Shown here piece by piece: positions 37,122-49,040 of a stretch of 64,000 nucleotides of DNA. The notes under the pieces were generated by a model. That model was not told the origin of the DNA. It saw only the letters and a program-made list of their open reading frames with translations, and searched no databases. Source of the stretch: Combretum micranthum (taxonomy: Eukaryota > Streptophyta > Magnoliopsida > Myrtales > Combretaceae); assembly GCA_024138025.1 (NCBI GenBank), contig JAMXBD010000023.1, forward strand, positions 992,001 to 1,056,000, written 5' to 3'. Numbering within the stretch: position 1 is the stretch's first letter; each line of letters begins with the position of its first letter. The position numbers were made by a program, and so were the translations under genes.

Positions 37122-37123
<2 letters not shown>

Positions 37124-37469
37124 GGCTACATGGTCAAAACAATAAGAAAATTCTCCATGTCATAAAGAAGTGCTTCTGCTTAGCGTTGATTTTTTATGTC
37201 TTCGATGTCCTACGTATACCAAAATTTAGGCAGCTCTAATTAATATTAAAATCTATTCCTTGATTGGAGAGAGGAGGCACCGAGTTGAGTCAAAATTCTA
37301 CGACGATTTCAAATGAAATGACCGCATCGAATTTGGAAAGCGTTAAGAGTACTTAGGACAAAATTAAACAGATAAATTGGATCGGAAAAACTTAGCTGAG
37401 TACTTGTGATCTAATTTTAGAGTGTGGTAGGATAAATCAGTCATATCCATATGATTTTATCATAATCGG

Positions 37470-38530
37470 ACAAAACTACCACAATGTGGCAAACTTATCA
37501 TAATATAATGATAAATTATTCAATAAATAAATAGTAATGGATATATTGAACAGTACGCACTTACTATAATGCAATGATATATTGTACAATACATAAACAA
37601 TAATAGATAGGTTGAACAATACGCACTTACCACAATGCAACAAACTTACTAGAATCCAACAAAAATACCATATGAACTTACTAGAATCCAACAAAAATAC
37701 CATATGCCACAATAAGATAAACTTACCAGAATGTTGCAAACTTACTACTTCCAAAAGTTAGTATATAATCTTACCAAAATACGTAAAACTTACGATAATA
37801 CAACAAATCTACCACTTAATACTAATAGACAAAGTTACCAAATGCGACAAACTTATCAAAATATGACAAATCTATCACTTAGTGCTACCAGATAAAGTTA
37901 CTAGAATATGACAAACTTATCATAATACAATAAATCTACTATATACCAAGATTATCACAATGTGGCAAAGCAATCAAACTCTAACAAAGGGTCTGTTTGT
38001 TTGGCTTTTCCGAGCAGATATAGACACTCTTTTTAAACTTTTTTCTAATAAATTATTTATCAAGAAATAGATATAGATAAAAAAAAGTTGGTAGTTCTCA
38101 TCAAAAGATCAAATATAGATAAAATATATATGCAAATCGGATATATTTACACATATCATTTTGAAATGATATGTGTAAATCTGTATTTTGAAAAAGATAC
38201 AGATACAGATGAAAAATAGACCATCCAAACAGACCCAAAAATATCACATACCATTATTGGACGAATTTATTAAAATGCAACAAACTTACCATTTTACAAA
38301 AATTAGTGTAAAATCAACTTACCAAAATAGGACAAACTTACTATAATCCGACAAATCTACCACTTACTACAATCGGATGAACTTATCAAAATATAATGAA
38401 CTTATTACTTGAAAAAGTTAAGGTAAAGTCAACTTACCAAAATAGAACAAACTTACCAAAATCTGATAAATCTACAATTTACCACAATGGGATAAACTTA
38501 CCACAATGTGACAAAATTATGAGGATATTA
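37470..38530 (+). repeat. Degenerate minisatellite of ~20-bp units, split by a MITE
   Basis: Dozens of imperfect copies of a unit close to CAATGTGACAAACTTACCA occur on the plus strand, at 37470-37988 and again at 38237-38530. Spacing alternates between about 19 and 23 bp, with a higher-order alternation of AAACTTAYCA and AAATCTACCA blocks. It gives false minus-strand frames with repeated SKFV/GKF-type motifs (for example 37476-37754). The MITE at 37989-38236 splits it. Confidence 0.75.
37989..38236. mobile_element. 248-bp MITE, GGGTCTGTTTG ends, internal perfect hairpin
   Basis: The ends are GGGTCTGTTTGTTTGG and, in complement, GGGTCTGTTTGGATGG. A 3-bp AAA flank on both sides is compatible with a PIF/Harbinger-type duplication. 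Inside is a perfect 17-bp inverted repeat, 38145-38161 and 38164-38180, separated by only TG. No coding. Confidence 0.8.
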
Positions 38531-39770
38531 AAAATATTATTTTTAATAAACGACCATGATAAAATTGTTTTGATCGAACGGGCATTGTCATGTCCTAAAA
38601 TTAGGTTGTCATTTGACAACTTTAGCGAAGACAATCCCTAAATTGGATCTTGCAATTTTTTCTTTTGTAGTCTTGCTTGATTTGATATGAGTATGAAAGC
38701 TGGGTTTGAAAATTTAGCCCCTGTCTATACAATCTTTTAAGCTAAATTTGAAAATTCAGCCTATATCTAAACGATCTTTTCCTTATCTAAGCTGGAAAAA
38801 TATTGAGTGGGTGATAAATATCACGTGGCTATACACGTAATGTGTAACTATCAAATGTATACTAACACATAAACAATGTAAGCTATTTGAACATAGCTAA
38901 CTAGAAAATTCATTCACTTGTCAATTTTACAATTATCATTATATACCATTTACTCTTTTAAGCCAATTCAAGAAGTAACATGAGGTAATACATGGTTGCA
39001 TATCCCATCCATGAACATGATGTTTAACGTACTTTATTTTTATTTTTTTTCTAGATTGTTTTAACTTTATTCAATCACTCTTCTATCCTTATTTATAAGT
39101 ATAGTTTTCATCCCTTAATCAAATGAATGGAATTATCCCTTTCTTATGTGAGATTCTCATCTAACTTCCTCTTATGAAATCTTAGGATCTATGTTGAACA
39201 ATTCACTAGTTTGATTTGTGCGCATTATCAAATTAGGAGATGTAGTTTAGATCTGTATGTTTTAGGAATAATTAATAGAAGATTTTGGTTTAATTAAATA
39301 AAGATACAAAGATCGATTTAGAGGCATGAATAAATTCGCTTTTTTTAGAAAATTTATACCTCCCACAAAGAGTTTGCTATGAGAATTTTAAAGCGGAATT
39401 CCCTTAGGACACAACTAAGTCCTAATACTTAGATAACAAAAATTCAAGTATCAAACCATGTTTAAATTCATTATAAGATGTTTGTAAATAGTTGTTGTTT
39501 GAAGGAGAAGAGAGTACAAAAGGAAAAAAAAAATAATTTGTGTAAGAATTTGTATTTTCTTTGAAGAAGCAATAGCTTTTATATTTTAGAACTAATTTCA
39601 AAGATCTTGACTTTTCCCAATCGATGCAACCTAAACACATGAAATTCTCCAAAAGTTTCACTTTTTCAAATTTCAACATGAATGTAATTTGGTAGATTCA
39701 ACAGGTTTTGACGAGTTTGAAATGGTTTAGACTACTTTATGCTAACGGATATATGGAGTTCAAACCATTT
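38531..39770. other. Intergenic DNA, nothing assigned
   Basis: AT-rich. The minus frame at 39422-39679 has no recognisable domain. Confidence 0.5.
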
Positions 39771-39777
39771 TGTAGGT

Positions 39778-39917
39778 GATCATGTGCAATCTAGTTTTCT
39801 TTCCACAGATTATGTTCCATTAGCATATCAGGTTGCAAATTTAATGACTAAAGCGATTTCAGAATCTCAGCTTTGTCAATTTTGTAGCAAGTTGAGACTG
39901 CGACATTCTCTAACTTG
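39778..39917 (+). pseudogene. C-terminal end of a Ty1/copia polyprotein
   Basis: Frame reads HVQSSFLSTDYVPLAYQVAN, then LMTKAISESQLCQFCSKL and RLRHSL before a stop. Copia RNase H ends have the form DQxADxxTKxLxxxxFxxLxxKLxV, and this fragment keeps QVAnLmTKAIS and FCSKLRL. The DQ is altered and the final L-R-G-G type ending is replaced by a stop followed by GGAGACA. Nothing of the rest of the element is present upstream. Confidence 0.7.
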
Positions 39918-40258
39918 AGGAGACATAGACTTACTTAAGAATATTTATCCCACATGTCAGGATCTAATCTTTTCATGTTTTGCATATATATTTCCTTTCG
40001 TACAAAACATAACCAACTAGACCTTCACATAATTCGCATTAACATTTCCATCATCAACCCTCTCCGTTTTCTTTTTTTTTCCTCTATAGTCGAAGACTTT
40101 GAATCACAAGTAAAATTGATTTACTTCAATACCTATGTGATTTTATTATTTCTAAAAACATGAAAAATTGCATTAGATCATCTCATTTTAGTAGAAGGTT
40201 TTCATCATGATTACTAGTGTATATAAATATAATATATACACACACACATTCAAGTTGT

Positions 40259-40385
40259 GGTTTTTTTTTCGGTGGTTACAATAACGCAACCACTAGAGCC
40301 ATTACAATGTGGGGAATCAAACTCGATCTTTAAGAAAGAGGACCAGGAGTGGATGCCATCGGGCTACAAAGCCATGGACAAGTGG
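40259..40385 (-). mobile_element. tRNA-derived SINE, minus strand
   Basis: In complement: box-A-like TAGCCCGATGGCA (about 40355-40367), box-B-like CGAGTTTGATTCC (about 40313-40325) and a terminal A-tract (T-tract on plus, 40260-40269). Size and layout fit a short plant SINE. Confidence 0.6.
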
Positions 40386-40538
40386 TGGGTTTTCATATCA
40401 TAATTATGAAATTCAATTGCAAGTCAATAGCAAAATTATGCACTAACACTACATGGGAGGTTGCTTAAGCTAGCAGTTTATGTAATCAATGAATTTCAAA
40501 TATCAATAACTAGGTAAGGAAAAATAAGGATTGACAAA

Positions 40539-41119
40539 TGATGAAGTGGAGATAATAGCGAACAGGTACCCAAAGAAATGGGACAGAAATCGGTATATCA
40601 ATGTTGGATGATCTAAAAACCCTATCTTGAAGTAAACGAGCTAACTCAAAGAAGTCAGAACCATTGGTGCTGAGCTATACCGTTTTTTGGCCAAATTCCT
40701 TCGTTTAGGGCCTCAAACAGGCAGTTTTTATATTTTAGGCAGGTTTTGTTTTCGTTATAACTTTTTATAAACTTATCCGTTTTCTACGCTGTCTGTGGCG
40801 TTTTACTTGTCTTTTTATATACTTCATTTTAAAACCTTTTAATTTTTGGCAATTTCGTTTCTATTTATGACAACTTTTAAGCTAGCCTATAAATTGTATA
40901 CCCTAGGTACAAAACTCTCAATCATTATAAAAAAAAATATAGTATTTAAGCCATCATTACTCTTCTTCTCCCCAAATTCTTAGATTTCATATGTTTCTTC
41001 GAATTTGGATGCCAAATACCTAGGAATTCTCAGAATTAATTGGTATTTGAGGATTATATTCCAGTATTCTGCGTGAATCAATGATTTATAATATACCTTA
41101 ACTTTATATTGTTGTGTCA
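40539..41119 (+). repeat. 5' LTR of the 40.5-kb gypsy element
   Basis: Starts TGATGAAGTGGAGATAATAG and ends GTTGTGTCA, aligned over its length with 43216-43792. The putative promoter CCTATAAATTG lies near 40888, followed by ACAAAACTCTCAATCATTAT (probable RNA start region). Confidence 0.9.
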
Positions 41120-41122
41120 GAT

Positions 41123-41135
41123 TGGTATCAGAGCC
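41123..41135 (+). other. Primer-binding site, initiator-Met tRNA type
   Basis: TGGTATCAGAGCC, three bases after the LTR end. This is the standard plant retrotransposon site complementary to the 3' end of tRNA-iMet. Confidence 0.9.
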
Positions 41136-41252
41136 ATATTCGCTCGTGGTAACAATGGTACCCTATAGACAAGCTAATCAACATTGTGCTATAGTGGATG
41201 AGATCTACGATTGCAATGATATACATCAAAGGATCAGCCAAATGATCATCAG

Positions 41253-42960
41253 ATGGATGCAACATTAGAATGTTGTTTGGATGTGGTGGTTGATCACTTG
41301 GCAAAGAAGATGGGTACGTTAATGAGGAACCAAAGGAATGAAAACCTTAGACATGGACAAAATCTTAATTTGGTGCCATATATTGATGAGGCAAAGGATG
41401 ATTCCTCTTTTGTTCAGGAGGATGAACAACAAGATGAAGTATTGCATAAGCATGGTAGGCCTCATATAGAGGAAGACCAGAGCCATTGGGAACTTGGTAT
41501 GACAACAAAGATCCTAAAGTTTCATGGGAGTCTTCAACCAAATTAATTCTTAGACTAGTTGGCTACAGTATAAGAGATTCTAGAGTTTAAGGGGGTTCTG
41601 GATGATAAACTGGTGCAATTGGTAGCAACCAGACTCTGTGGTAGGGCCACAACATGGTGGTAGCAGTTGAAATTGACTTGGATCACGCTGGGAAAGTAAA
41701 AAATCACCTTGTGGGAGAAGATGAAGAAACACCTACTAGTGGCATTTTTACCCTACAATTTATTCAGTGTATCATGTATCAAGGACTGCAAAATCTAAAA
41801 CAAGGTAACAAGTCAGTTGATGAGTACACTTCTGAATTTTATCAATTAGTAGCTAGAAATGAGATTCAAGAGATGGAGGATCAATTAGTTGCGAGACACA
41901 TTAGAGGGTTAATGTTGCAGATTATTGATATTGTTAATTTATTTATTTCTGCAAGTGTATCTACTGAGTATCAGAGGGCACTGATTGTAGAGAAGTAGCA
42001 AAGGTGGTCGGGAAATAGTATGGCTAGTAGTGATATATTCAGTAGTAGGGGTGGTAGTAATAGTAATGAGGTTAACCGTGCTGAAAGTGGGAGCCTATAT
42101 AACAATACCTATGGTCGTGTTAATAAAATGAATACAAGTGGTGCTAGCACTAGTGGAATCAAATGCTTCAAGCGTGATGAGAGTGGTCATTGACAATCAG
42201 AGTGCAGAAAAACAAGAAATAAAAAGCACTTTGTTCTTATGAAAACCTATTTTTAATGATAAATAAGAGGGGGATGAAGCTGTTTTTTAGGCCATTGGTG
42301 ATGGAGTTAGTTTTTTATACAAAATTTGACAAAGAAGAGATTTTGACTAGGGATGGAAAGGAGACTTTAGTAGTGAGGAGGTCCTATATGAATCCTTAAG
42401 CTATTGAGGAAGATTGGTTGAGAACAAACATCTTTTGGTTGACTTGCGCAATTCAAGGCAAGGTATATAGGTTCATAGTAGATTTTTTGCAACTATGAGA
42501 ACATCATATTAATGGAGGCAGTACAAAAGTTAAGCCTTAAACCTAAGTCACACCCTAAGTCGTACAAGCAAGCATGGCTGAAGAAGGGAAGTGAGGTAAT
42601 TGTTTCTAAACGGGTACTAGTTTCATTTTCTAGAAGCTCGGTATATATAGATTCTATATGGTGTGATGTAGTTGCAATGGATACTTGCCACTTACTCTTA
42701 GGGAGGCCATGGCAGTATGATAGGAATGTGACACATGATGGTAAAGCTAATACTTATAAATTTGTGCATAAGGGAGTAAAAATTGTGTTGATTCCTAATA
42801 AAGAGACTGTTGGGTCCAAAACTATGAAACAAAGTGACAGCACTAGTATGTTGTCTATAGGCAAATTTAAAGAAGAGCTACAGGATGCAAAAGTTGTTTC
42901 TTACATGGTGGGAAAGGAAGTAGCCAAAGAGAGTACTGATAAGAAATGGAGTGATGACGA
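41253..42960 (+). pseudogene. Gag-protease remnant of the 40.5-kb gypsy element
   Basis: N-terminal gag (41253-41546) ends in KILKFHGSLQPN at a stop. Gag then continues in shifted frames with GVLDDKLVQLVATRLCGRAT and TWWQQLKLTW, and at 41770-41998 LQNLKQGNKSVDEYTSEFYQ and LVARNEIQEMEDQLVARHI. The zinc knuckle at 42160-42205 reads CFKRDESGH, stop, QSEC, so its second Cys is Arg and the block is broken. The protease region (42440-43006) keeps LGRPWQYDR but its active-site triad is lost in a stop and frameshift around 42480-42500. Dead as a coding unit. Confidence 0.88.
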
Positions 42961-43210
42961 CTTTGTTGGAGGAGATTTTGTATGGGTTGTTATAACAAAG
43001 GACTAATTTCCTACAAGAGAATACACTAAACTTTCAGTTAGGAAGATTAAGCCAATTGAGGTTATTAAGAAGATTAGCCCTACCACATACATATTGAAAC
43101 TACCTAACCACTTTTGAATTGGTGGGATAGTTAATGTGAAACATCTCATTCCCTATACTGGAGATAGTTCAGGCGACGAGAATTCAAGGGAAAATTATGT
43201 CCACCCTGGG
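42960..43210 (+). pseudogene. Integrase C-terminal segment fused to protease tail
   Basis: Reads GGDFVWVVITKD, stop, FPTREYTKLSVRKIKPIEVI, then ISPTTYILKLPNHF, stop, IGGIVNVKHLIPYTGDSSG. The pattern GDFVW..LT..R, KLSxRKIGPxEVxxKI and NVKHLxPY is the end of gypsy integrase in plants. It directly follows the post-protease frame (GKEVAKESTDKK), so roughly the whole RT-RNase H-integrase core has been deleted at about 42950-42970. Confidence 0.85.
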
Positions 43211-43215
43211 GAGGA
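43208..43215 (+). other. Polypurine tract
   Basis: GGGGAGGA immediately before the 3' LTR start at 43216. Confidence 0.8.
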
Positions 43216-43792
43216 TGATGAATGGAAATAATGGCGAACAAGTACCTAGAGAAGTGGGACAGAAACTAATATGTTATTGAAGGGTGATCCGAAGATCCTA
43301 TCTTAAAAGAAACAAACTAACTCAAAGAAGTTAGAACCTTTGGTGCTGAGCTATGCCGCTTTTTGGTAAATTCCTTCATTTAGTGCCTTAAACAAGCAAT
43401 TTTTATATTTTAGGTAAGTTTTATTTTCATTATAACTTTTTATAGACTAATCCGATTTATACGGCGTTTATGGCATTTTACTTGTTTTTGTATGTACTTC
43501 GTTTTAAGGCCTTTTTAATTTTTGGTAGTTTCTATTCTATTTATGATAACTTTTAAGCTAGCCTATAAATTTTATGCCCTATGGCACAAAACTCTCAGTC
43601 ATTATCAGTTATACAATATTTGAGTTGTCATTATTCTTTTTCTTCCCAAATTCTTAAATTTCATATATTTTTTTGAATTTGTATGCCAAATACCTAGGAA
43701 TTCTCATAATCAATTGGTATTTGAGCTCCACACTCTGGTATTTTGCATGAATCAACGATTTGTGATAAACCTAATTTTATCCCGCTACATCA
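43216..43792 (+). repeat. 3' LTR of the 40.5-kb gypsy element
   Basis: Begins TGATGAATGGAAATAATGG and ends CGCTACATCA. Matches 40539-41119 throughout with scattered substitutions and small indels. Confidence 0.9.
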
Positions 43793-43942
43793 ACAGCATA
43801 TTTCACTGAGCAATATTTATATGTATTAGGATGTTTGAGGGAAATGAATCAGGATATTGACCTGATGTCCTGATAAATATTAGAGGAGTCTACTATGCAT
43901 GTGATTTAAAATAAGGGATTCAACGTATCTCATCCTAGCTGA

Positions 43943-44052
43943 TGGGCTTGTAGGCTATAGCCTAGTGGTACCTTTTTTGACCCTTAAGTGAGGGAAACCA
44001 GGTTCATTCTCCTTCTCCCGTTGTATGGGAAAAAAAAACAAAAAGAAAAAAG
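43943..44052 (+). mobile_element. tRNA-derived SINE
   Basis: Box-A-like TAGCCTAGTGGTA (43958-43970), box-B-like GGTTCATTCTCC (44001-44012) and an A-rich tail from 44030. It lies about 150 bp 3' of the gypsy element. Confidence 0.65.
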
Positions 44053-46228
44053 AAGTATCTCATCCTAAATGTTAGATGAATAAATAATTTCTTTAAACAT
44101 TATATGATTATGATGTAATCAGTTTTACGAGAAACCAAAATTGGAAAAAAATAATAATAATAATACTACCCGCTAGATAAGTAATGATATATATACACAC
44201 ACATATGGATGATATTTGAGTGACTAATCATGTTACCGATGACCATGAAGGTTATCTAAATCTTTCAATAAATGTTAATAAATATTTCATTTAAACAAGG
44301 GAAATATACATATATATGTATAAAAGCATGGTTTGATTTTAGAGTTACACTGTTACTTACTTTGGGAAAATAAGAAGTATAACTCATTCCTTTTTTGGGT
44401 CAAAGACCTTAACTTTTACTTTGTTACCCGTCATCTGTTTCACTTTAGATAAGAAACTGAATCCCAATTAATCAAAGCGTAAAAATTGAAAAAGATTTTT
44501 ACTCTTACCATACATTCCATTTTGACATATATCATTATCATTATCCATTTTATTTTAGGCACACATTATATATATATACATGTATATTGAAAAAAGATAT
44601 ATGATAAACGACTTTATATGTGCTTAGCACATTAATCCAAGTTCAATTTCAAATAAAATTTCAATAATAACGTGTATAGTAATAGTGTAGCTATAGCCTA
44701 TAGTATCCAAAATCCCTGTTAGGTGTTGTGGACATGTCGTGGAGATTACCAACTTGGCAGGCTGACTATGTCCATCCTCTTTCAAATGGCCCATCTTGTA
44801 AGGTTTTCTTCTAATCTACCATTAGTAACGGAGCCCGTTATGATTTGGCTCCGTTTTAACGTGAAATTCCCATTATTATCTTTAGTGACGTTCAATTGTG
44901 GAATCACATCTTCACGTTGTCCGTTTATAGATATCATGGCAGATGAAGTGCTTATATTTCTAATTTTTAGCAATTGAGTATCTTATATTTAGATTTCGGT
45001 AAATTAGTACTTATAATTTTAAAGTACGTGGGAATTAGTGTCTCAATTAAATAATATTTGTCAGACAATTATTTTGATGATGGATTACTAGCGAGCAAAA
45101 AATTATCAAAATCTAAAAATACAACACTGAATTATCAAAAATTAAAATACATATACTGCATTATCTATCAGAGATGCTGCGTCATATGTACTTTGAAATT
45201 ATAAATATTAATTTGTGAAAGTCTACATATGAAACAATTTATATTACCATAAATTAAAATGACAAACGCTTAAAATTCTTTTAACTTTGTGCTTTAAAAG
45301 TCTTTCCAATTTGCTTGAAAAGGCAGATACGTGTAAGAGATCTCCTCGAAAGAGGGAAAAAAAAGTAAATAAGAATCCAATGATAAATGTACGCCAGAAA
45401 TATATAAAAATAATCATCCGACTTTTATTACTTCAATTTTTATCGCTTTCCTATTTGAGTAGCTCGTTGCATTTTTTAGCAGTATTCATCAAGTTGAGTT
45501 ATATTGAGTTTTAAAACTTCTACAACTTCAAATGAAAAATAATAAGAATAGTAATTAATTGAATAGAATTTAAGGACTAATTTTTGCTGTTTTATAATAT
45601 ATTTGCTAATGCTATAAATGGAAAGATAAAACATAATTAGGAAGGCCACATGAAGTAATATAACAACTATAGGAAATTCCATAGTTCCGTTATTAATTTT
45701 GATGAGATTAGTCTTGTTACTATCCAACATCTCACACTGTACCAATCATGATTGAATCAATAAAATAGTTGATATTCCAATTATTATATTTATTTTAACA
45801 GTTAAATGATCAACTGGACGATCCCATTAACGAAACTATAGAAATCAATAGAATCATAGAACTAATAACTGTCAAAGAAAAGGTAACAAAGGTACCGGCC
45901 AGAAAGGGGGGGAAAAAACATAGAAACAAAGAAAAAAGTGACAAAGGACCTAGATAAAAGATATGAAATTAGAGACAAATAGAGGTTCGGAATAACAGGT
46001 GATCTTACAGTGCTTAAGGATATTAGGGTTTGGCATCGAAAAACATATCAAAGCTCTATCGGCACTCTCATTATCACTATATATGTAATTTCTTGAGAAA
46101 CCTGCCTAGGAACAATTAGGCATGGAAGAAGTGCTCACTTTGCAATCCCACATGAACAGTTATCAGTGGATTCGAGCTAACATTCGATTCACTTGTGCAG
46201 ATTTTCTAACTGTTCGAGTTCCAAAGGC
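44053..46228. other. Intergenic DNA, nothing assigned
   Basis: AT-rich with short TA and CA runs (44187-44205, 44568-44586). Open frames at 44723-44977 and 45287-45514 show no domain and poor coding character. Confidence 0.45.
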
Positions 46229-46316
46229 TGTGTGATTTTTGGCTTTGCTCTTCTAGGTATTTGGACTGATAGAAACAATCAGATACACAATGATTCCTTA
46301 CATTCAATCTTCATTA
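46229..46316 (+). pseudogene. Possible LINE (non-LTR) ORF2 scrap
   Basis: A short frame reads VIFGFALLGIWTDRNNQIH. The IW..RN..IH pattern is common in the segment after the reverse transcriptase of plant L1-type elements. No other LINE domain is seen nearby, so this is tentative. Confidence 0.25.
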
Positions 46317-46630
46317 TAAATTAAGGAGTTTCAAGCCGCAAGCTTTATTTCCAAAAACTAATTCATTGTTGTCTTTGGCTTCCCCCAGCAATTTTTAGTT
46401 TTTATACTATTTTACATCTTGTTGTTTAAAAACTGATGCCAACTACGAAAGCATATGTTGAGGTATCACACTCATTTCTTATTTAAAGTTCCATAATTTT
46501 CTATTTTTCCATGTGCGAATTGCTTTATGATTATTCTGTCTTATTTCTTATTATTTAAAGTTCCATACTTCTCTATTTTACCTTAGGTGAGAATAATGAT
46601 ATCATTATTCTATAATATTTTGATTGTCAT

Positions 46631-49037
46631 TGTAGATATCTCATTTTGATAATTTATTTTTGTCAAGTTATTGATAATTAGATGTTTATTAATTTATTTA
46701 TTATGGCTAATTAAAGGAATATTGCAATTATAAGCATAGGATTAGAAATGAAAATTAGGAAAATAAATCAAATTAAGGGAAATTAAATATAAAGATGTAA
46801 TATATACTATTAATATAGTTTTATTAATATGCAAAAAATAAAAAAAAAACCAATACTACTCATCTTCTAAGCCCTCTTTGGGTCCATTTTGGGCCCATTT
46901 CCAGACCTGATTTCCACGAACTGAATGCACATATGGAAACTAGGTATGGAGTAGTTCAATTTAGTATGTAAATTACCCGTTTTCATCAATAATAACTGTT
47001 TCAAATTCGGGCTTGAAAATTGGAAAAAACGTGTTTTTGTTAATTTCCTAAAAAACTCAAAAACACATTAAATTCGTTTTTTAGGTAAGATTGAAAGTTT
47101 GGGTCATTATAATATGGGAAGGACATATCTGACATGACATTTAATTGGAAAGTTACAACCGTTTTGACTCCGATTTTTTCAAATTTGTGAAAACTGTGTC
47201 TTAGAACCCTAGATTCTCAATCGATTGTTTAGGAAAGTTTTGAGCCGAATTAAAACATATAAATAGTCTCCTTATTTTGTTAAAAAAAAAAAAGTGTGCT
47301 CTCTCCCAATACTTTTAATTTTATTCTCAATTTTTTATTTCGTCTTACTGTTCTCAAATTTAGGTTTCAAAATTCAAATTTTAAATTCTTCGTAAAAAAA
47401 AAAGGAAAATCGAAGCAATTGGAAGTTACCAAAGTATTTGGCAGATCGAGCGCTTCAAAACCCCCCCTATTCGGCCATCGCATTGCATTACCTTATGATT
47501 ACCTTAACCCAATTCCACATTCGTCTGTCTCAAGTCGACCAGCCGGATCTCCGACTATTAATTCCCCCGCGCGCGTTCAATCCTCAAGTAAGCCTTTTTT
47601 TTTTAACTCAATAAAGCATACTAGTAATATAATATCATAAGTTAATGAATTATCGTAGCATTGTAATAATGAAAAATAATAAACAATAATAAGATTCTGA
47701 CATAATAAATATTACATATTATTATTAGTTGTTTAGACATTCAAAACATGAGATTAATTAATATGTCTTTTTGAGTGATTACTTTGTAATATTATTTATA
47801 AATTAAATTCTTAGGTTTATATTGTATAAAATGGCTATTAAAATTCCTAAATTAATTTTTATCTTGATAAGATTTATTATGGCTTTGCCAATTGATTTTC
47901 AGAAATTTGATTTATTAATATTATCATAGCACTTTGATTTTAACTTTCACCATAATCCCTTGACTAATAAATTCAATTTTTTTTTTTAAATACTTTAATG
48001 ACATAGATTGAACCGTTGCCATGATGTATTCAAATAATAAGTTATTATATGATAACTATGATGTTCGCGATATACCATTTGATGTTATAAATATTTCATC
48101 TTTTATATGTTTGTAATAAATTTTTTTTCTTCTGTATGTGTGAAATTTGATTTCTTGTGATAATTTAATTAATGATAACATGTGGATTGATATGATATGT
48201 TTCCTTAAAGAGTTTTGTCACTTAGAAAAAATTTGATTTTTATGAAATAGCATGAACTTAAATTGATAAATCTTAGGATCCATATCATCAAAAAGCTAAT
48301 TTTGTCAAAACTATCAAAATTAACAAATTCAAAGCGAAAAGAATTAAAAACTCTAAAATTGATCAACAAATTAAAGTTTTCATTAAAGAACTATGTGTGG
48401 TCTGATCCCGATTAGCAGGTACATAAGCACCTAAATGGGCGGCTCAAAATATGTAAAAAATTATTTTTATGAATTTGATTGATTTGATCTTATTGATTCT
48501 CTTAGTTTAGTTTAGGATATGTGAATATTGATAGAATTTGATAGGATTTAATTAATTTGACTATATTGAGTTCTTAAATTATATATGATTGTTGATGGAA
48601 ATTGATTAGTTGATTAAATTAGTAAATTTGTACATATTTGTAAATATTAGCTATAGGATTAGTTAGTTAGATCTTCGTAAATATTTTATAATTTGAATTT
48701 AGGATATAAAAGAAAACAATTTTAATTGGAAAGCTATAAGTGGTAACCGTTTATGTTTTAATAGATTAACTCCCGGACTCAAGTTAATTTCTGGTTTTCG
48801 TTTTTTTTTAAACGATTTTTTTTGTGGATCAGTAGCATAACTGAGATTAACCTACCCATTGATCTTGGTTTTTTTTTTTTTTTTTTTTCTGACTCTAGTT
48901 AGGTGGTGACTCCAAAATAATTTTTAAAACTGATATTTCCTTTAATTCTTAGTCAATGATTTATGTTAAATGGGTTAGGGTTTGATATAAATCGGATTAA
49001 AGGAAATTGAACCGAAAATCAAAATCCATGCTAGACA
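46631..49037 (+). repeat. 5' LTR (2.4 kb) of the TAT/Ogre-like element
   Basis: Starts TGTAGATATCTCATTTTGAT and ends ATGCTAGACA. A TATA-like CATATAAATAGTC lies at 47258-47270. About 200-310 bp downstream is a conserved stretch with FGRS.ASKPP and SPARVQSSSKPF in one frame (47430-47610), also open in the 3' LTR copy. A donor-like AGTAAGCC follows at about 47586, which suggests a spliced leader. The frame is probably leader RNA rather than protein. It contains a T-tract at 48870-48888. Confidence 0.88.
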
Positions 49038-49040
49038 GAT

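Larger units (their letters stand above)
40539..43792 (+). mobile_element. Internally deleted Ty3/gypsy retrotransposon with both LTRs
   Basis: 5' LTR 40539-41119, primer-binding site 41123-41135, damaged gag-protease 41253-42960, integrase tail 42960-43210, polypurine tract 43208-43215, 3' LTR 43216-43792. RT, RNase H and the integrase core are absent: the frame passes from a post-protease segment into the integrase C-terminal segment without interruption. The flanks ACAAA and ACAGC only partly match, so the target duplication is decayed. Many LTR-LTR differences show that the insertion is old. Confidence 0.9.

Noticed and set aside
37476..37754. Minus-strand 92-residue frame with repeated hydrophobic motifs, looking like a membrane protein
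   Set aside because: It is the translation of the degenerate minisatellite; the motif repeats follow the DNA unit and nothing else.
40310..40375. Possible tRNA gene on the minus strand
   Set aside because: Box A and B are present but no cloverleaf can be formed and an A-tail follows, so SINE is the better call.
44723..44977. 84-residue frame with both strands open
   Set aside because: No recognisable domain, no splice partners, and flanked by AT-rich non-coding DNA.
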